A stretch of DNA of 64,000 bases from G965195345 sp965277775 (GTDB taxonomy: Bacteria > Pseudomonadota > Gammaproteobacteria > CAKMZV01), in the NCBI GenBank assembly GCA_965277775.1, contig OZ255843.1, forward strand, positions 1,364,001 through 1,428,000. The letters run 5' to 3'. The notes beneath the pieces were generated by a model. It was not told the origin of the DNA, searched no databases, and was given only the letters and a program-made list of their open reading frames with translations. This document shows, in pieces, positions 7,989 through 17,583 of the stretch. Each line of letters begins with the position of its first letter. The first letter of the stretch is position 1. Position numbers and translations under genes: made by a program.

Positions 7989-10172
7989 TTATCGTCCATA
8001 AAGGTTAAGCGTCCATCCGCGGATAGTCCCTGTGCCAGAACTGGCTCGATCTGAGATATTCAGCGTCCAAGCGCCGTTCGCAGATTCCATAAAAAATGCG
8101 TTGGAAATGAGCTTTTTACGAGGCAGGTTTGTACCAGCCCTTGGTAAGGTTATTTGCAAAGTAGAATGGGTGGTTTGAGTACCAGACGTGTGTGAAAGCA
8201 CAATGGTTAAATCGCCAGGATGGGTGTGCATGACATTCACAATGACTTCAAGTTGTTCAATGTGTGTCATGGTTGAGTTTTGTATGACGACTTGACTGGT
8301 GATGCCTGCTGAACTCCTATCTGGGATACCAAGGTTGATGGTTTGAGTAGAAACCAGCGTTTGCATGGGCGTTGTGACATTTTGCCAAGTTGTAGCCATG
8401 GCGATGGCACTGGCTGCATCGATGCGCCCAAATCCATAATCATGATTAAAGGTGAGCCCTGCCATATTGGTTCGCCAGTCTGAATGCGTTGGATCGGTTT
8501 GTACGGCTGATCGGGCTAAGATCTCACGCACATCACGCCAGCCTAAATTCGGTGAATGTTGCAGAAGCAAAGCAATGACACCAGCGGCGACAGGTGCTGC
8601 TGCTGAAGTGCCAGCGAAACAAGCCGTATAATCAGTGTGACTCAAATTTGGTGAAGATGCCGTAAAAATTGTATTATAACCATGTAATCCCTCTAAATCG
8701 GTCGTAAACATTTGGGTGTCGGATGAAGAACATATTCTGTTCCCACCTGGTGCGCTTATCCAAAGATTTGGTCCAGGCGTTGAATAGCTGGTGACTTTGC
8801 CGTCCCTCATCAAAGCCCCTACTGCGATGATAAAACGATTACTGGCAAATCCATCATCATTGCCGTAGCGAGTGCCTCTACTGTTACCTCCACCCCATAT
8901 ATAAATTGTGCCAAGTCCACCCCTACCTTGCGACAATCCAGATTGAAGCGCCAATTCCATCATAACAGGTAGAGCGTAATAATGGGCGCTACTACTTAAT
9001 GCTCGCGCCCAACTATTATTGCTGATAGCCACATTGGCGATGTTTCTTGTCATTGATATAATTTTATTTGCATTGGATGAAGAGACTTTGGAAGAAAGCA
9101 GATTGTATGAACCGATGGTTGCATTTGGTGCAACCCCGTTCATACCGACTGAGTTAGCCGATGCAGCAATCAGTCCCGCCACGGCTGTGCCATGAGAGTC
9201 TCGAGGATTGCCGTCCAAAATGGCTTCAACGCCTGTTGATCCATTGATAAAATTATAATGATCACCGTTTGAATTATTGATGAGATCACAGTGCGCTATT
9301 TGCACAGGCGTATCGACAACTCGGACATGAACCCCCTGACCGTTACAAACCGATGCACCATTATTGCAAGAGATATTTAAGGGATTAACATCCGTGTCAT
9401 CGGAATTATCTAAATGCCATTGCCGTGGTACATAATTGGGCGCTGTATAAAGCGCGCATTGAGCAAGATCGGGTGTGTTGCTTAAAGTAGAATGTCGGAC
9501 CGTTACGGTGAAGGTTGCTACGGCTGCAGCATGCATTGTGGTTTGTGCTTGGATAACACTGATTTGTATGGGAAGTACCGCTGTAAATACTGAGGAGCCA
9601 GTAAAAGCACGTAGTCCAGTGAATAACCCAGTCATAGAGTCTATGGAAACCGTCTGATTGTTAGAACTGATATAGGTTAATTGACCTGAGCTGATTGTCG
9701 TCACTGTGTTAATCGCCGAGCTACCAAAAGCGATGGTAATGGTTTTTGAGGAGACGCTCAATTGAGGATCAGCTCCCACAGTCGCTAATACTGTGATTGA
9801 GACTATATCAGAAGTGGCTATGCCATTTGTATCCGTTGTTGTGAGTCTAAAGACCAAGGTTTGGGTTTGGGTTGAAATGGGTGCGACAAAGGTGAGGGTG
9901 GTGGTTGCAACAACGCTTAAAATTACGGATGTACCTGACACTTGAGACCACAGCACTGATTGTGATGCGGGCATAACCGTCCCTGAAAGTTGTACCAGAC
10001 TGCCAGGGAGGACTTGTTGATCTGAGCCAGCATTCACAATAGCGGTTGAACGGTTAGTATTATCTAAAGATGACGTTCCTGAACCGCCACAGCTTGCCAG
10101 CAAGAATACAGCCACCATAGCAATACATTTATTAATGGCAATAAAAGTGTATTTGGTATGGCTTTGATTCAT
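7989..10172 (-). CDS. Lipoprotein subtilase (peptidase S8) with C-terminal P-domain
   Basis: 727 residues. The leader ends in a lipobox LLASC with Cys28 followed by Gly-Gly, which favours outer-membrane sorting. Residues 45-130 look like a PKD/Ig-like module and 135-225 like a second beta module. The S8 domain follows with all three catalytic motifs: Asp287 in VRVVDTPVQ, His327 in DSHGTAVAG and Ser523 in FAGTSAAAP, plus an oxyanion Asn in NNSWA. The last 115 residues are a P/Homo-B domain as in proprotein convertases. Several Cys lie in the catalytic domain, fitting an exported enzyme. It is probably a surface or secreted endoprotease. It is convergent with the giant lipoprotein gene, so the two may act on each other, but no direct evidence shows this. 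Confidence 0.9.
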   Translation of the reverse strand: MNQSHTKYTFIAINKCIAMVAVFLLASCGGSGTSSLDNTNRSTAIVNAGSDQQVLPGSLVQLSGTVMPASQSVLWSQVSGTSVILSVVATTTLTFVAPISTQTQTLVFRLTTTDTNGIATSDIVSITVLATVGADPQLSVSSKTITIAFGSSAINTVTTISSGQLTYISSNNQTVSIDSMTGLFTGLRAFTGSSVFTAVLPIQISVIQAQTTMHAAAVATFTVTVRHSTLSNTPDLAQCALYTAPNYVPRQWHLDNSDDTDVNPLNISCNNGASVCNGQGVHVRVVDTPVQIAHCDLINNSNGDHYNFINGSTGVEAILDGNPRDSHGTAVAGLIAASANSVGMNGVAPNATIGSYNLLSSKVSSSNANKIISMTRNIANVAISNNSWARALSSSAHYYALPVMMELALQSGLSQGRGGLGTIYIWGGGNSRGTRYGNDDGFASNRFIIAVGALMRDGKVTSYSTPGPNLWISAPGGNRICSSSDTQMFTTDLEGLHGYNTIFTASSPNLSHTDYTACFAGTSAAAPVAAGVIALLLQHSPNLGWRDVREILARSAVQTDPTHSDWRTNMAGLTFNHDYGFGRIDAASAIAMATTWQNVTTPMQTLVSTQTINLGIPDRSSAGITSQVVIQNSTMTHIEQLEVIVNVMHTHPGDLTIVLSHTSGTQTTHSTLQITLPRAGTNLPRKKLISNAFFMESANGAWTLNISDRASSGTGTIRGWTLNLYGR

Positions 10173-10363
10173 GAATAATCAGATTTCAGGGAAATGTTAG
10201 GGCATTGTATGTTGAATTTGTCGATTTTTTAAGATTTAGTACTGAATCTAAAGGCGCAACACAAGAATCCTATTGTTAAACTAATATACGGCTGAAGAGG
10301 CAATATCTCTTATAATTTGTGCCGTGTATTGGTGGCAAACATAAAATCATTTTTAATAATTGT

Positions 10364-11326
10364 ATGAAGAACATTGCAGTGATCGGTTCAGGTGCTTGGG
10401 GCACAGCATTGGCGATAAAATTAGCCAATAATGGACACTCAGTCAAGCTGTGGTCTCGGTCTGAAGAGCAAGCGAGTTTAATGATAAAATCGCGTGTTAA
10501 TGCCCGCTATCTTCCAAATGTCAACCTGTCCAATAAGATTAAATTCACCCATCATTTGGCTGAAGCCTTACAAGGTCAAGATGGTGTGGTTATGGCTGTC
10601 CCAAGTGGTGCTTTTAAAGAACAATTGCAGAAGGTGATAGAAGTCCAAGCTGTGGAGCAACTGCTATGGGTTTGTAAAGGATTTGCCAAAACTGGTGGGG
10701 TGTTGAGTAAGATGGTTGAGTCATTAGGCATGCAAGGCGCTTGTTTGTCGGGTCCAACTTTTGCGACGGAGGTTGCGAACAATCAGCCAACAGCGACCGT
10801 TATTGCTTCATCGGATTCCAAGCAAAGGCTATTTTGGCAGAAGGTTTTTCATAGCGGAACTTTTCGCTGTTATGCCAGTTCAGACATCATCGGTGTACAA
10901 GTGGGCGGCTGCATGAAAAACATTATAGCCATTGCCGTTGGCGCTTCTGATGGACTGTCTTTGGGTGCCAATGCTCGTTCGGCATTAGTGACACGAGGAT
11001 TGCGAGAAATTCAATTATTGGGGATGCAATTAGGGGGTCAACCTCAGTCATTTATGGGGCTTTCTGGTTTGGGAGACTTGGTTTTGACCGCCACCGATGA
11101 CCAATCACGAAACCGCCAATTTGGTCTGGCATTGGCCAACAATAAAACCAGCTCAAGCCAATTGGTTGAAGGTGTTTCGGCGGCTGAGATGGTCCATCAA
11201 CTGGCGCAGAAATATGGATTGGATTTGCCTATTTGCGAAGCCGTCTATGCTGTTTTGTACAAAAACACCAGCCTCAGTGAAGCGATGATAGCATTGCGCG
11301 AGCGTTCGGTTCATGATGAATTTTAA
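10364..11326 (+). CDS. gpsA: Glycerol-3-phosphate dehydrogenase [NAD(P)+]
   Basis: 320 residues from the ATG at 10364. An upstream GTG at 10319 would add 15 residues before the nucleotide-binding strand and is unlikely. It reduces dihydroxyacetone phosphate to sn-glycerol 3-phosphate for phospholipid synthesis in the cytoplasm. The Rossmann motif GSGAWGTALA sits at residues 7-16, followed by GPTFATEV and GCMKNIIAIAVG, which holds the catalytic Lys, and GLGDLVLTA. Length is normal for GpsA. A TATAAT box at 10311-10316 may be its -10 element. gpmI follows 47 bases downstream on the same strand. Confidence 0.95.
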   Translation: MKNIAVIGSGAWGTALAIKLANNGHSVKLWSRSEEQASLMIKSRVNARYLPNVNLSNKIKFTHHLAEALQGQDGVVMAVPSGAFKEQLQKVIEVQAVEQLLWVCKGFAKTGGVLSKMVESLGMQGACLSGPTFATEVANNQPTATVIASSDSKQRLFWQKVFHSGTFRCYASSDIIGVQVGGCMKNIIAIAVGASDGLSLGANARSALVTRGLREIQLLGMQLGGQPQSFMGLSGLGDLVLTATDDQSRNRQFGLALANNKTSSSQLVEGVSAAEMVHQLAQKYGLDLPICEAVYAVLYKNTSLSEAMIALRERSVHDEF

Positions 11327-11373
11327 ATCGTCCCGTTCAGCATAAGAAGGTAATATGCGCACATTGATAAGCT

Positions 11374-12909
11374 ATGACAAACAATAAAATCGCGCACGGG
11401 CTCATTATTTTGGATGGCTGGGGGCATAGTTCTGCGACCGAAGCAAACGCCATTCACCATGCCAAAACCCCAAACTGGGCGGCATTGTTAGAGCAACACC
11501 CCCATACTTTGATTCAAACACACGGTAATATTGTCGGTCTGCCAGATGGACAGATGGGCAATTCAGAAGTTGGACACATCACACTCGGAGCGGGTCGTAC
11601 AGTTTGGCAAAACCAACTGCGCATAGATCGCTCGATTGAGGACGGGTCATTTAATAACAATCCGACCCTTTGTGATGTCATTGATTGTGCCGTTCGCTCT
11701 GACAAGTGTGTGCATGTTTTTGGTTTGCTGTCAGAAGGTGGTGTACACAGCCATCAGAATCACTTATTTGCTGTATTGAAGTTTGCGGCTGCACGAGGTG
11801 CTAAAAAAATCAGCGTACACATCATCACCGATGGTCGAGATTGTGCCCCAAAGAGTGCGCTTGCGAGCTACGAGGCACTCACTAAGGTTTTGCAAAGCAC
11901 ACAAGCCACATTACGCAGTGTGATCGGACGTTTTTATGCAATGGATAGAGATAAACGTTGGGAGCGCACTCAAATGGCTCATGATCTATGGTTGGACGGC
12001 CAATCAGAATATCAAGCGACGGATTATTACGATGCCATTCAGCGGGCTTATGAACGGGGCGAGTCCGACGAATTTATTCAAGCAACGCGCATTGGTCCAG
12101 TACAACCGATGGTCGATGGTGATGGGGTTATATCAGTGAACTTCCGTTCTGACCGAGTACGCCAGATTACTCAAGCCATAAATGACGACGATTTTGCAGG
12201 GTTTAAGCGCAAACGCAAGGTTCATTTATCGGCGTATCTGACCATGACGCAATATCATCAGGACTATGATTATCCCGTATTGTTTCAGCCTCTGGCGATT
12301 GAGAATGGTCTGGGGCAGTGGCTGTCTAAACAGGGCAAAACCCAAATCAGAGTGGCAGAAACAGAAAAATATCCCCACGTGACATTTTTCTTCAATGCGG
12401 GTGCTGAAGCCCCATTTGCCGGAGAGAGCCGTTGTGTGATTCCTTCGCCCAAGGTCAAGACCTATGACTTACAGCCAGAAATGAGTTTGGAATCGGTCAC
12501 AAATGTTCTGATTGAAAATATTCAATCGCAAAACTTTGATTGTTTTATTGCAAATTTTGCCAATCCAGACATGGTAGGGCACAGTGGTGATATGATCGCA
12601 ACGATCAAGGCGATTGAGGCTTGTGATTTCGCCATTGGACGCGTGGTTGAAGTGATTAAAAAACAAGGCGGCTCATTGTTAATTTGTGCCGACCATGGCA
12701 ATGCTGAACTGATGTGCGACCCCGTCACCCATCAACCTCATACTGCGCATACAGTGAATCCCGTTCCTGTGATCTATGTGGGTCACGAATCGAAAAAATT
12801 GCGCAATAACGGGTCGCTGAGGGACATTAGTCCAACCCTATTGGATATGCTGGGCATAGATTGCCCTGCAGAAATGACCGGGCATTCATTATTTGAATCT
12901 GATTTATGA
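11374..12909 (+). CDS. gpmI: 2,3-bisphosphoglycerate-independent phosphoglycerate mutase
   Basis: 511 residues, the usual length. It interconverts 3- and 2-phosphoglycerate in glycolysis and gluconeogenesis using two Mn ions and a phosphoserine. Visible motifs are GLIILDGWGH at the N-terminus, the nucleophile in MGNSEVGHITLGAGR, HIITDGRD, NFRSDRVRQ, and the C-terminal metal site CADHGNAE with PHTAHT. Its stop codon overlaps the next start (ATGA, 12906-12909), so it is translationally coupled to envC, a common gammaproteobacterial arrangement. Confidence 0.97.
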   Translation: MTNNKIAHGLIILDGWGHSSATEANAIHHAKTPNWAALLEQHPHTLIQTHGNIVGLPDGQMGNSEVGHITLGAGRTVWQNQLRIDRSIEDGSFNNNPTLCDVIDCAVRSDKCVHVFGLLSEGGVHSHQNHLFAVLKFAAARGAKKISVHIITDGRDCAPKSALASYEALTKVLQSTQATLRSVIGRFYAMDRDKRWERTQMAHDLWLDGQSEYQATDYYDAIQRAYERGESDEFIQATRIGPVQPMVDGDGVISVNFRSDRVRQITQAINDDDFAGFKRKRKVHLSAYLTMTQYHQDYDYPVLFQPLAIENGLGQWLSKQGKTQIRVAETEKYPHVTFFFNAGAEAPFAGESRCVIPSPKVKTYDLQPEMSLESVTNVLIENIQSQNFDCFIANFANPDMVGHSGDMIATIKAIEACDFAIGRVVEVIKKQGGSLLICADHGNAELMCDPVTHQPHTAHTVNPVPVIYVGHESKKLRNNGSLRDISPTLLDMLGIDCPAEMTGHSLFESDL

Positions 12910-14003
12910 TTGATCGAATCGTTCTCCCCTTCTTTTGGATCGTTGCACTGTGCTTGATCGGATTAAACGCCAATGCAAACCTCGATGAAAAAACCAAACA
13001 ACTGCAAGAACAGTATAAAGCCAAACTTGAAACGCTCCAGCAAGCCGATCATAAGAGCGCCACATTGCGAGCAGAAATTGAACAATTAACAAAAGCCAGT
13101 CTTTTGACCACAGAAAATATTGATAAAACAAGACTGTCCATTCAAAGTTTGGACAAGGATTTGAATAAACACAAAAAACACCTGAAAATCCAACTAAAAC
13201 AGTTACAACGTTTGGCGTACGAGGCCAAGCTTCACAGCTTTGAGTCCCCTGATTCGTATGCAGAATCTTACAACCGTCAATTACGATTTCAACGGTATTT
13301 AGAAACATTTCGTTCGGCGCATTTGAACAACATTGAAGCCATCAAGACCTTACAACAACAAAGAAAAATGCTTCTAAAACAGCTTGAAACTGAAAAACAT
13401 ACGCTAAAGACGCAACACTCAGATTTACTCGCTCAAAAAAAATCATTACAGCAGAAACGAGACATTGCATTTAAGACGAGCGCGCAGATAAAAAAACAAT
13501 TAAACAAAAATCAAGCGCTCAAAGAATATGCACTTAAAGAAAGTAAAAAGAAGTTGCGCAAAGCGATTGTGCGTACTGAGACAAGCTCAAATAGATTGCC
13601 CATTAACATAAAAAACCCGTCATTTGCTCAATTGAAAAGGCGTTTGCCTTGGCCAGCCGAAGGCGCCCCAGTTAAATTATCATATTTTGATAACGCCTGG
13701 CTCGTGAGTCAAGTTGGTCCCACGCCCGTTTACGCCATTGCCAATGGGCAGGTTTTATCAATTCAATGGTTGCCTAATTTAGGCAATACCATCATTGTCG
13801 AACATGGCAGTAATTATCGAGGGGTTTATGCACAACTTGATTTAAGCTACGTAAAAGTAGGTCAACGGATAAAAGCTGGCACACAAATCGCCGCCAGTGG
13901 TAATAATGTTGGACACGAAGAGAATGGTTTGATATTTATGTTGTTGCGTAAAACACGACAATTGAATTTAAAGAACTGGCTGGTCAGTGACAGGCGGTCA
14001 TAA
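12906..14003 (+). CDS. envC: EnvC-like murein hydrolase activator (coiled coil plus degenerate LytM domain)
   Basis: 365 residues with an N-terminal signal peptide (cleavage likely after NANA). Residues 25-230 are a long Lys/Gln/Glu-rich coiled coil. Residues 245-360 form a LytM/M23 fold (VYAIANGQVLSI, NTIIVEHGSNYRGVYAQL, VGQRIKAGTQIA). The first zinc-site His and the final HxH are absent: the C-terminal strand reads GLIFMLLRK. It should therefore be a non-catalytic activator, as E. coli EnvC is for the amidases AmiA and AmiB at the septum. It overlaps gpmI by four bases. The family assignment rests on architecture and context. Confidence 0.85.
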   Translation: MIDRIVLPFFWIVALCLIGLNANANLDEKTKQLQEQYKAKLETLQQADHKSATLRAEIEQLTKASLLTTENIDKTRLSIQSLDKDLNKHKKHLKIQLKQLQRLAYEAKLHSFESPDSYAESYNRQLRFQRYLETFRSAHLNNIEAIKTLQQQRKMLLKQLETEKHTLKTQHSDLLAQKKSLQQKRDIAFKTSAQIKKQLNKNQALKEYALKESKKKLRKAIVRTETSSNRLPINIKNPSFAQLKRRLPWPAEGAPVKLSYFDNAWLVSQVGPTPVYAIANGQVLSIQWLPNLGNTIIVEHGSNYRGVYAQLDLSYVKVGQRIKAGTQIAASGNNVGHEENGLIFMLLRKTRQLNLKNWLVSDRRS

Positions 14004-14044
14004 TCAAGCAATAGAGCAATTGAGTAAAGGAACGGCAAACGACT

Positions 14045-15082
14045 ATGAAAGATAAAACCGTCATTGTTACAGGCGGCGCGGGGTACATAGGTTCTCACGC
14101 TTGTTTATTATTGGCACAGCAAGGCTATGATGTCACTGTGATCGATAATCTTAGCAATGGTCATCTCGCCGCCATTAAACGCGTTGAAACGCTGGCACAG
14201 TGCAAGATTGATTTTCATCACATTGATTTATGCGATGCAGCAAAGGTTAAAGCCTTATTTATGCAGAAGAAGCCCCATGCGGTGATTCATTTTGCGGGTT
14301 TAAAATCCGTGAATGCCTCGCTAAGGCAATCCTTAGAATATTATCATAATAACCTTGTGGCCACTTTAAATCTGCTTCAAGCAATGAAATCTGCGGAGTC
14401 AAAACGGCTAATTTTTAGTTCGTCGGCAACCGTTTATGGGACGAGTCAACCGCCTGTGTCAGAAGATGCACCGCTGACAGCCATCAACCCTTACGGCAGA
14501 ACAAAACTCATGATTGAAAACATTCTGCAAGATTTAAAGCAAAGCGACAACACTTGGCAAATAGCGATTTTGCGTTACTTTAATCCCATAGGTGCTCATG
14601 AGAGTGGCGAAATTGGTGAGCATCCAGCAGATCGTCCAGAAAACATTTTGCCTTACATCGTCAATGTGGCCCACGGCACGCTGAAGGAGCTGGCTGTTTT
14701 TGGAGACGATTACGACACTGTTGATGGCACAGGTGTTCGCGATTACATTCATGTAATGGATTTGGTCGAAGGGCATTTGCAGGCCTTAGAGCATGTGGAT
14801 GCAACGAATGATCAAACCCTTATTTATAATTTGGGCACGGGTCAAGGGCACAGCGTTTTAGAATTGATTCAAACCTTTGAACGGGTTTCTGGTCAATCTG
14901 TGCCATACAAAATAGCCCCGAGAAGGCCAGGTGACGTTGCAAGTTCTTATGCTTTGGTTGATAAAGCCAAACAACAATTGAAATGGACAGCGAAGCGAAC
15001 TATTGAGCAAGCTTGTCAAGATGCTTGGCGGTGGCGGGTTCAAAACCCAAAAGGGTATATGACAAATAATTCTGCGGATTGA
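14045..15082 (+). CDS. galE: UDP-glucose 4-epimerase
   Basis: 345 residues; a cytoplasmic short-chain dehydrogenase/reductase that interconverts UDP-glucose and UDP-galactose, supplying galactose for surface polysaccharide. The NAD-binding motif TGGAGYIGSH is at residues 9-18, the Ser of the active site is in FSSSATVYG, and the catalytic YxxxK pair is in NPYGRTK. The substrate-binding RYFNPIGAH and a C-terminal RRPGDVASS are also typical. It starts 41 bases after envC on the same strand and ends that run of genes. Confidence 0.95.
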   Translation: MKDKTVIVTGGAGYIGSHACLLLAQQGYDVTVIDNLSNGHLAAIKRVETLAQCKIDFHHIDLCDAAKVKALFMQKKPHAVIHFAGLKSVNASLRQSLEYYHNNLVATLNLLQAMKSAESKRLIFSSSATVYGTSQPPVSEDAPLTAINPYGRTKLMIENILQDLKQSDNTWQIAILRYFNPIGAHESGEIGEHPADRPENILPYIVNVAHGTLKELAVFGDDYDTVDGTGVRDYIHVMDLVEGHLQALEHVDATNDQTLIYNLGTGQGHSVLELIQTFERVSGQSVPYKIAPRRPGDVASSYALVDKAKQQLKWTAKRTIEQACQDAWRWRVQNPKGYMTNNSAD

Positions 15083-15179
15083 GAATTTAATAATAAAAGA
15101 CACAATACTACAATATTTCTATACAATAGGGCATTAAGATTGCATAAAACATAAACTATTGAGAAATTGGGAGTTGATT

Positions 15180-15461
15180 ATGAAAAAATATTTATTCATT
15201 GCCATTGTGGGCAGTACACTGTCGTTGTTGGGTTTTAATGCTTCAGCGGATGTTTTCTATAGCTGTACCAACGGTGCACAAGAAAGAACCATTGCTGTTG
15301 TATATGATAATCCTGATCGCCCCGTACCTTGTCAGGTTGAATACACCAAAGATGGTGGTGTCACTGTGCTCTGGTCGGCCAAACATCAAGAGAATTACTG
15401 TGAACAAAAAGCCGCTGAATTTGTCAAAAAACAAGAGGGCTGGGGCTGGAAGTGTGAGTAA
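15180..15461 (+). CDS. Small secreted protein of unknown function
   Basis: 93 residues from the ATG at 15180, which has GGGAG six bases upstream. An earlier in-frame ATG at 15159 lacks a site and would spoil the leader. A signal peptide is clear (Lys-Lys, hydrophobic core, cleavage likely after ASA). The mature 69 residues are acidic to neutral with four Cys (FYSCTNG, PCQVEY, NYCEQKA, and the penultimate residue), so two disulfides in the periplasm are likely. It is followed by a good terminator, so it ends its own transcript. No family was recognised. Confidence 0.8.
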   Translation: MKKYLFIAIVGSTLSLLGFNASADVFYSCTNGAQERTIAVVYDNPDRPVPCQVEYTKDGGVTVLWSAKHQENYCEQKAAEFVKKQEGWGWKCE

Positions 15462-15498
15462 TTTCAATCACACTATATAAAACTAACGTCTCCTGTCA

Positions 15499-15533
15499 TC
15501 GCCGTTGTTGCCAACAATAACGGCGATTTTTTT
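15499..15533 (+). terminator. Rho-independent terminator after the small secreted protein gene
   Basis: A 12-bp stem, TCGCCGTTGTTG with CAATAACGGCGA (one G-T pair), has a four-base loop and is followed by seven T. Confidence 0.9.
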
Positions 15534-15649
15534 ATGGCCATTCGCAATGTGTCATAAGCAATCAATGCTATCTGCACAATCAACACAACCAGTAGAGAGG
15601 CTATTCAATCTTCAAGGTTTCCTATCCATTTAATAGAGAAGCCCAATCA

Positions 15650-16528
15650 TTAACTTGAGGATACTTTTTTAAACAGAATTTGATTGACCATGGCTGAGCC
15701 TAATAGAATGGCACATGCGCCAACCAATGCCTGAATAGAAAGCGTTTCATTGATGAGTACAATGCCACCGATGACCCCGAATATTGGCACAAAAAGCGTG
15801 ACTGAAGCGGTCTTACTTGAGCCAATATTTTTAATCAATATGAAATAAATGATGAAGGCACCACCAGTGCAAAAAACGCCCAATGTCAAAGGGGTAATCC
15901 ACTCGGTCAATGCGATGGATTCTGTGGGCCAAAGGGGTATGGCAAAGAACGACAAAAACACAGACGAGGCCGTCAAGCTGACAAAACTTAACAGTATGGG
16001 GTCAATGCTCGTTAGATACTTTCGGCTCACATTGATGGCAAAAGCATAGCAGAAGGTTGCGATCAATGTCAGTGTAATGGCAAGTTCTTGATCGCCGCCA
16101 GAGAAGGACAGTTGATTCCAAAAAAGCACCACCAAACCGGTAATGGCTATGGCAGTACCCGTCATCTGATGCGAGTCAAAGGTCTCTTTCAACCACACAA
16201 AGGCCAGTAATGCTGTGGACAGCAAGGTCACTGAATTGATGATGGCTGTATATCCTGAGCTGATGGTGAGCATGGATTGAGCCAATAAGATGAAAGGAAT
16301 GCCCGAATTAAACAAGCCCACAAATGCGGTCAATAAAAACGTTTTCTTGGAGGGAAACCAGCGCCTGTTCAGCAGCACCAGAGGCAACAATACCAAAGCA
16401 CCGATGGTCACACGCAGAAAAATAATGGGGACAACGCCAAAGCTAAATGCGCCAAGTTTCATCAATGGAAAGGCCAAACCCCACAACAGTCCTAATAGCG
16501 ACAGTTGCAAGAAATGCAATAGTTTCAT
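15650..16528 (-). CDS. EamA/DMT-family membrane transporter
   Basis: 292 residues, almost wholly hydrophobic with about ten predicted membrane helices in two EamA repeats of five. The start MKLLHFLQLSLLGLLWGLAFP and the segment IPFILLAQSMLTISSGYTAI are typical of drug/metabolite exporters of the RhaT/YdcZ type. The substrate cannot be told from sequence. It lies 28 bases downstream of sdhB on the same strand, close enough to be read from the same message, though the functions have no obvious link. Confidence 0.85.
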   Translation of the reverse strand: MKLLHFLQLSLLGLLWGLAFPLMKLGAFSFGVVPIIFLRVTIGALVLLPLVLLNRRWFPSKKTFLLTAFVGLFNSGIPFILLAQSMLTISSGYTAIINSVTLLSTALLAFVWLKETFDSHQMTGTAIAITGLVVLFWNQLSFSGGDQELAITLTLIATFCYAFAINVSRKYLTSIDPILLSFVSLTASSVFLSFFAIPLWPTESIALTEWITPLTLGVFCTGGAFIIYFILIKNIGSSKTASVTLFVPIFGVIGGIVLINETLSIQALVGACAILLGSAMVNQILFKKVSSS

Positions 16529-16556
16529 TTAGTCCCCTATGAACGGGTGTTTGTGA

Positions 16557-17339
16557 TTAGAGATTGCTGTTAATTTCGTCCTTAATTTCAGCAATGGCTT
16601 TAGCAGGATTGAGTCCCTTGGGGCAAGTATTGGTACAATTCATGATGGTATGGCATCGATACAATCTGAATTTATCATCTAAATATTCCAACCGCTCTTT
16701 CTTCGCCGTATCTCGGCTATCCGCGACAAAACGTTGCGCCTGTAATAGGGCTGCAGGGCCCAGATACTTATCTGGATTCCACCAATAAGAAGGGCAGGAA
16801 GTCGAGCAACACGCACACAAAATACATTCGTACATACCGTCTAATTTCTTGCGGTCTTCAATCGATTGAAGGTGTTCTTTACCGTCTTCGGGCGGATCTG
16901 CGTGTAACCAAGGTTTGATTTCAGAATAGTGGTCATAAAACGATTGTAAATCGGTCACCAAATCTTTAATAACGTGCATATGGGGCAAAGGGTAAACCCG
17001 AATTTCACCATTGACTTCAGCCACAGGCAAGGTACACGCCAAAGTATTGACACCGCCAATATTCATGGCGCAAGAGCCACAAACGCCTTCACGACAGGAA
17101 CGTCTAAAAGTCAGACTGGAATCCATGTAATCCTTGATCCAAATCAGAACATCTAACACTTTTGTACCTGTTTCGTTCAGGTCAACGGTGTACTTGGTTA
17201 TATAGGGGTTTTTGCTATCGTCTGGGTTATATCGATAGACGGCAAAGGTTTTGGGTGTGTGCATGTCACTTTCAGTGCTAGCGTAAAAATGCTCACCTTG
17301 TTTAACCACAGATTTTGAGTCTAGAAAAAATTCAGCCAT
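16557..17339 (-). CDS. sdhB: Succinate dehydrogenase iron-sulfur subunit
   Basis: 260 residues. It carries electrons from the flavoprotein subunit SdhA to quinone through three Fe-S clusters at the inner membrane. The [2Fe-2S] ligands are in SCREGVCGSCAM with a further Cys in NTLAC. The [4Fe-4S] and [3Fe-4S] ligands are in CILCACCSTSCPS and CHTIMNCTNTCPKGLNP. All expected Cys are present. sdhC, sdhD and sdhA, which normally sit directly upstream, are not here; the upstream neighbours are azlC and azlD after a 244-base gap. It therefore appears to be an isolated gene with its own promoter. Confidence 0.95.
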   Translation of the reverse strand: MAEFFLDSKSVVKQGEHFYASTESDMHTPKTFAVYRYNPDDSKNPYITKYTVDLNETGTKVLDVLIWIKDYMDSSLTFRRSCREGVCGSCAMNIGGVNTLACTLPVAEVNGEIRVYPLPHMHVIKDLVTDLQSFYDHYSEIKPWLHADPPEDGKEHLQSIEDRKKLDGMYECILCACCSTSCPSYWWNPDKYLGPAALLQAQRFVADSRDTAKKERLEYLDDKFRLYRCHTIMNCTNTCPKGLNPAKAIAEIKDEINSNL

Positions 17340-17371
17340 AATGATATTTATAATTGATGGGTGTGGGTCTG

Positions 17372-17400
17372 ATTTTACTCTGCTCTAAGCGGGATGCGAA
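17372..17400 (-). promoter_or_regulatory. Likely promoter of sdhB
   Basis: Reading the minus strand, TTCGCA (17395-17400) and TAAAAT (17372-17377) are separated by 17 bases. Transcription would start near 17365, about 25 bases before the sdhB ATG. The -10 is a five-of-six match and the -35 is weaker. Confidence 0.5.
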
Positions 17401-17583
17401 CATTTTTTTGCAAAATCATGCCTGATATTGAGCGCTCAACCCCATATTGAGCAAGATTTCGGTGCTCCAATCGCCCAGGCACTGGTTTTAGGTCTTAAAA
17501 ATCTGGAAATTGTTCGGTTGTAGGGGTGGATTGTTGTTGTTTTGCTCAATGCTGACTTGTGCCAATTGCACTTAAACCATCGC

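Larger units (their letters stand above)
6638..8379. repeat. Right copy of the large tandem duplication
   Basis: Same content as 1-1861, but continuous with an intact subtilase gene. Compared with the left copy it lacks about 60 bases in the spacer, 18 bases and then 6 bases in the small secreted-protein gene, and one base in that gene's leader. Confidence 0.9.
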
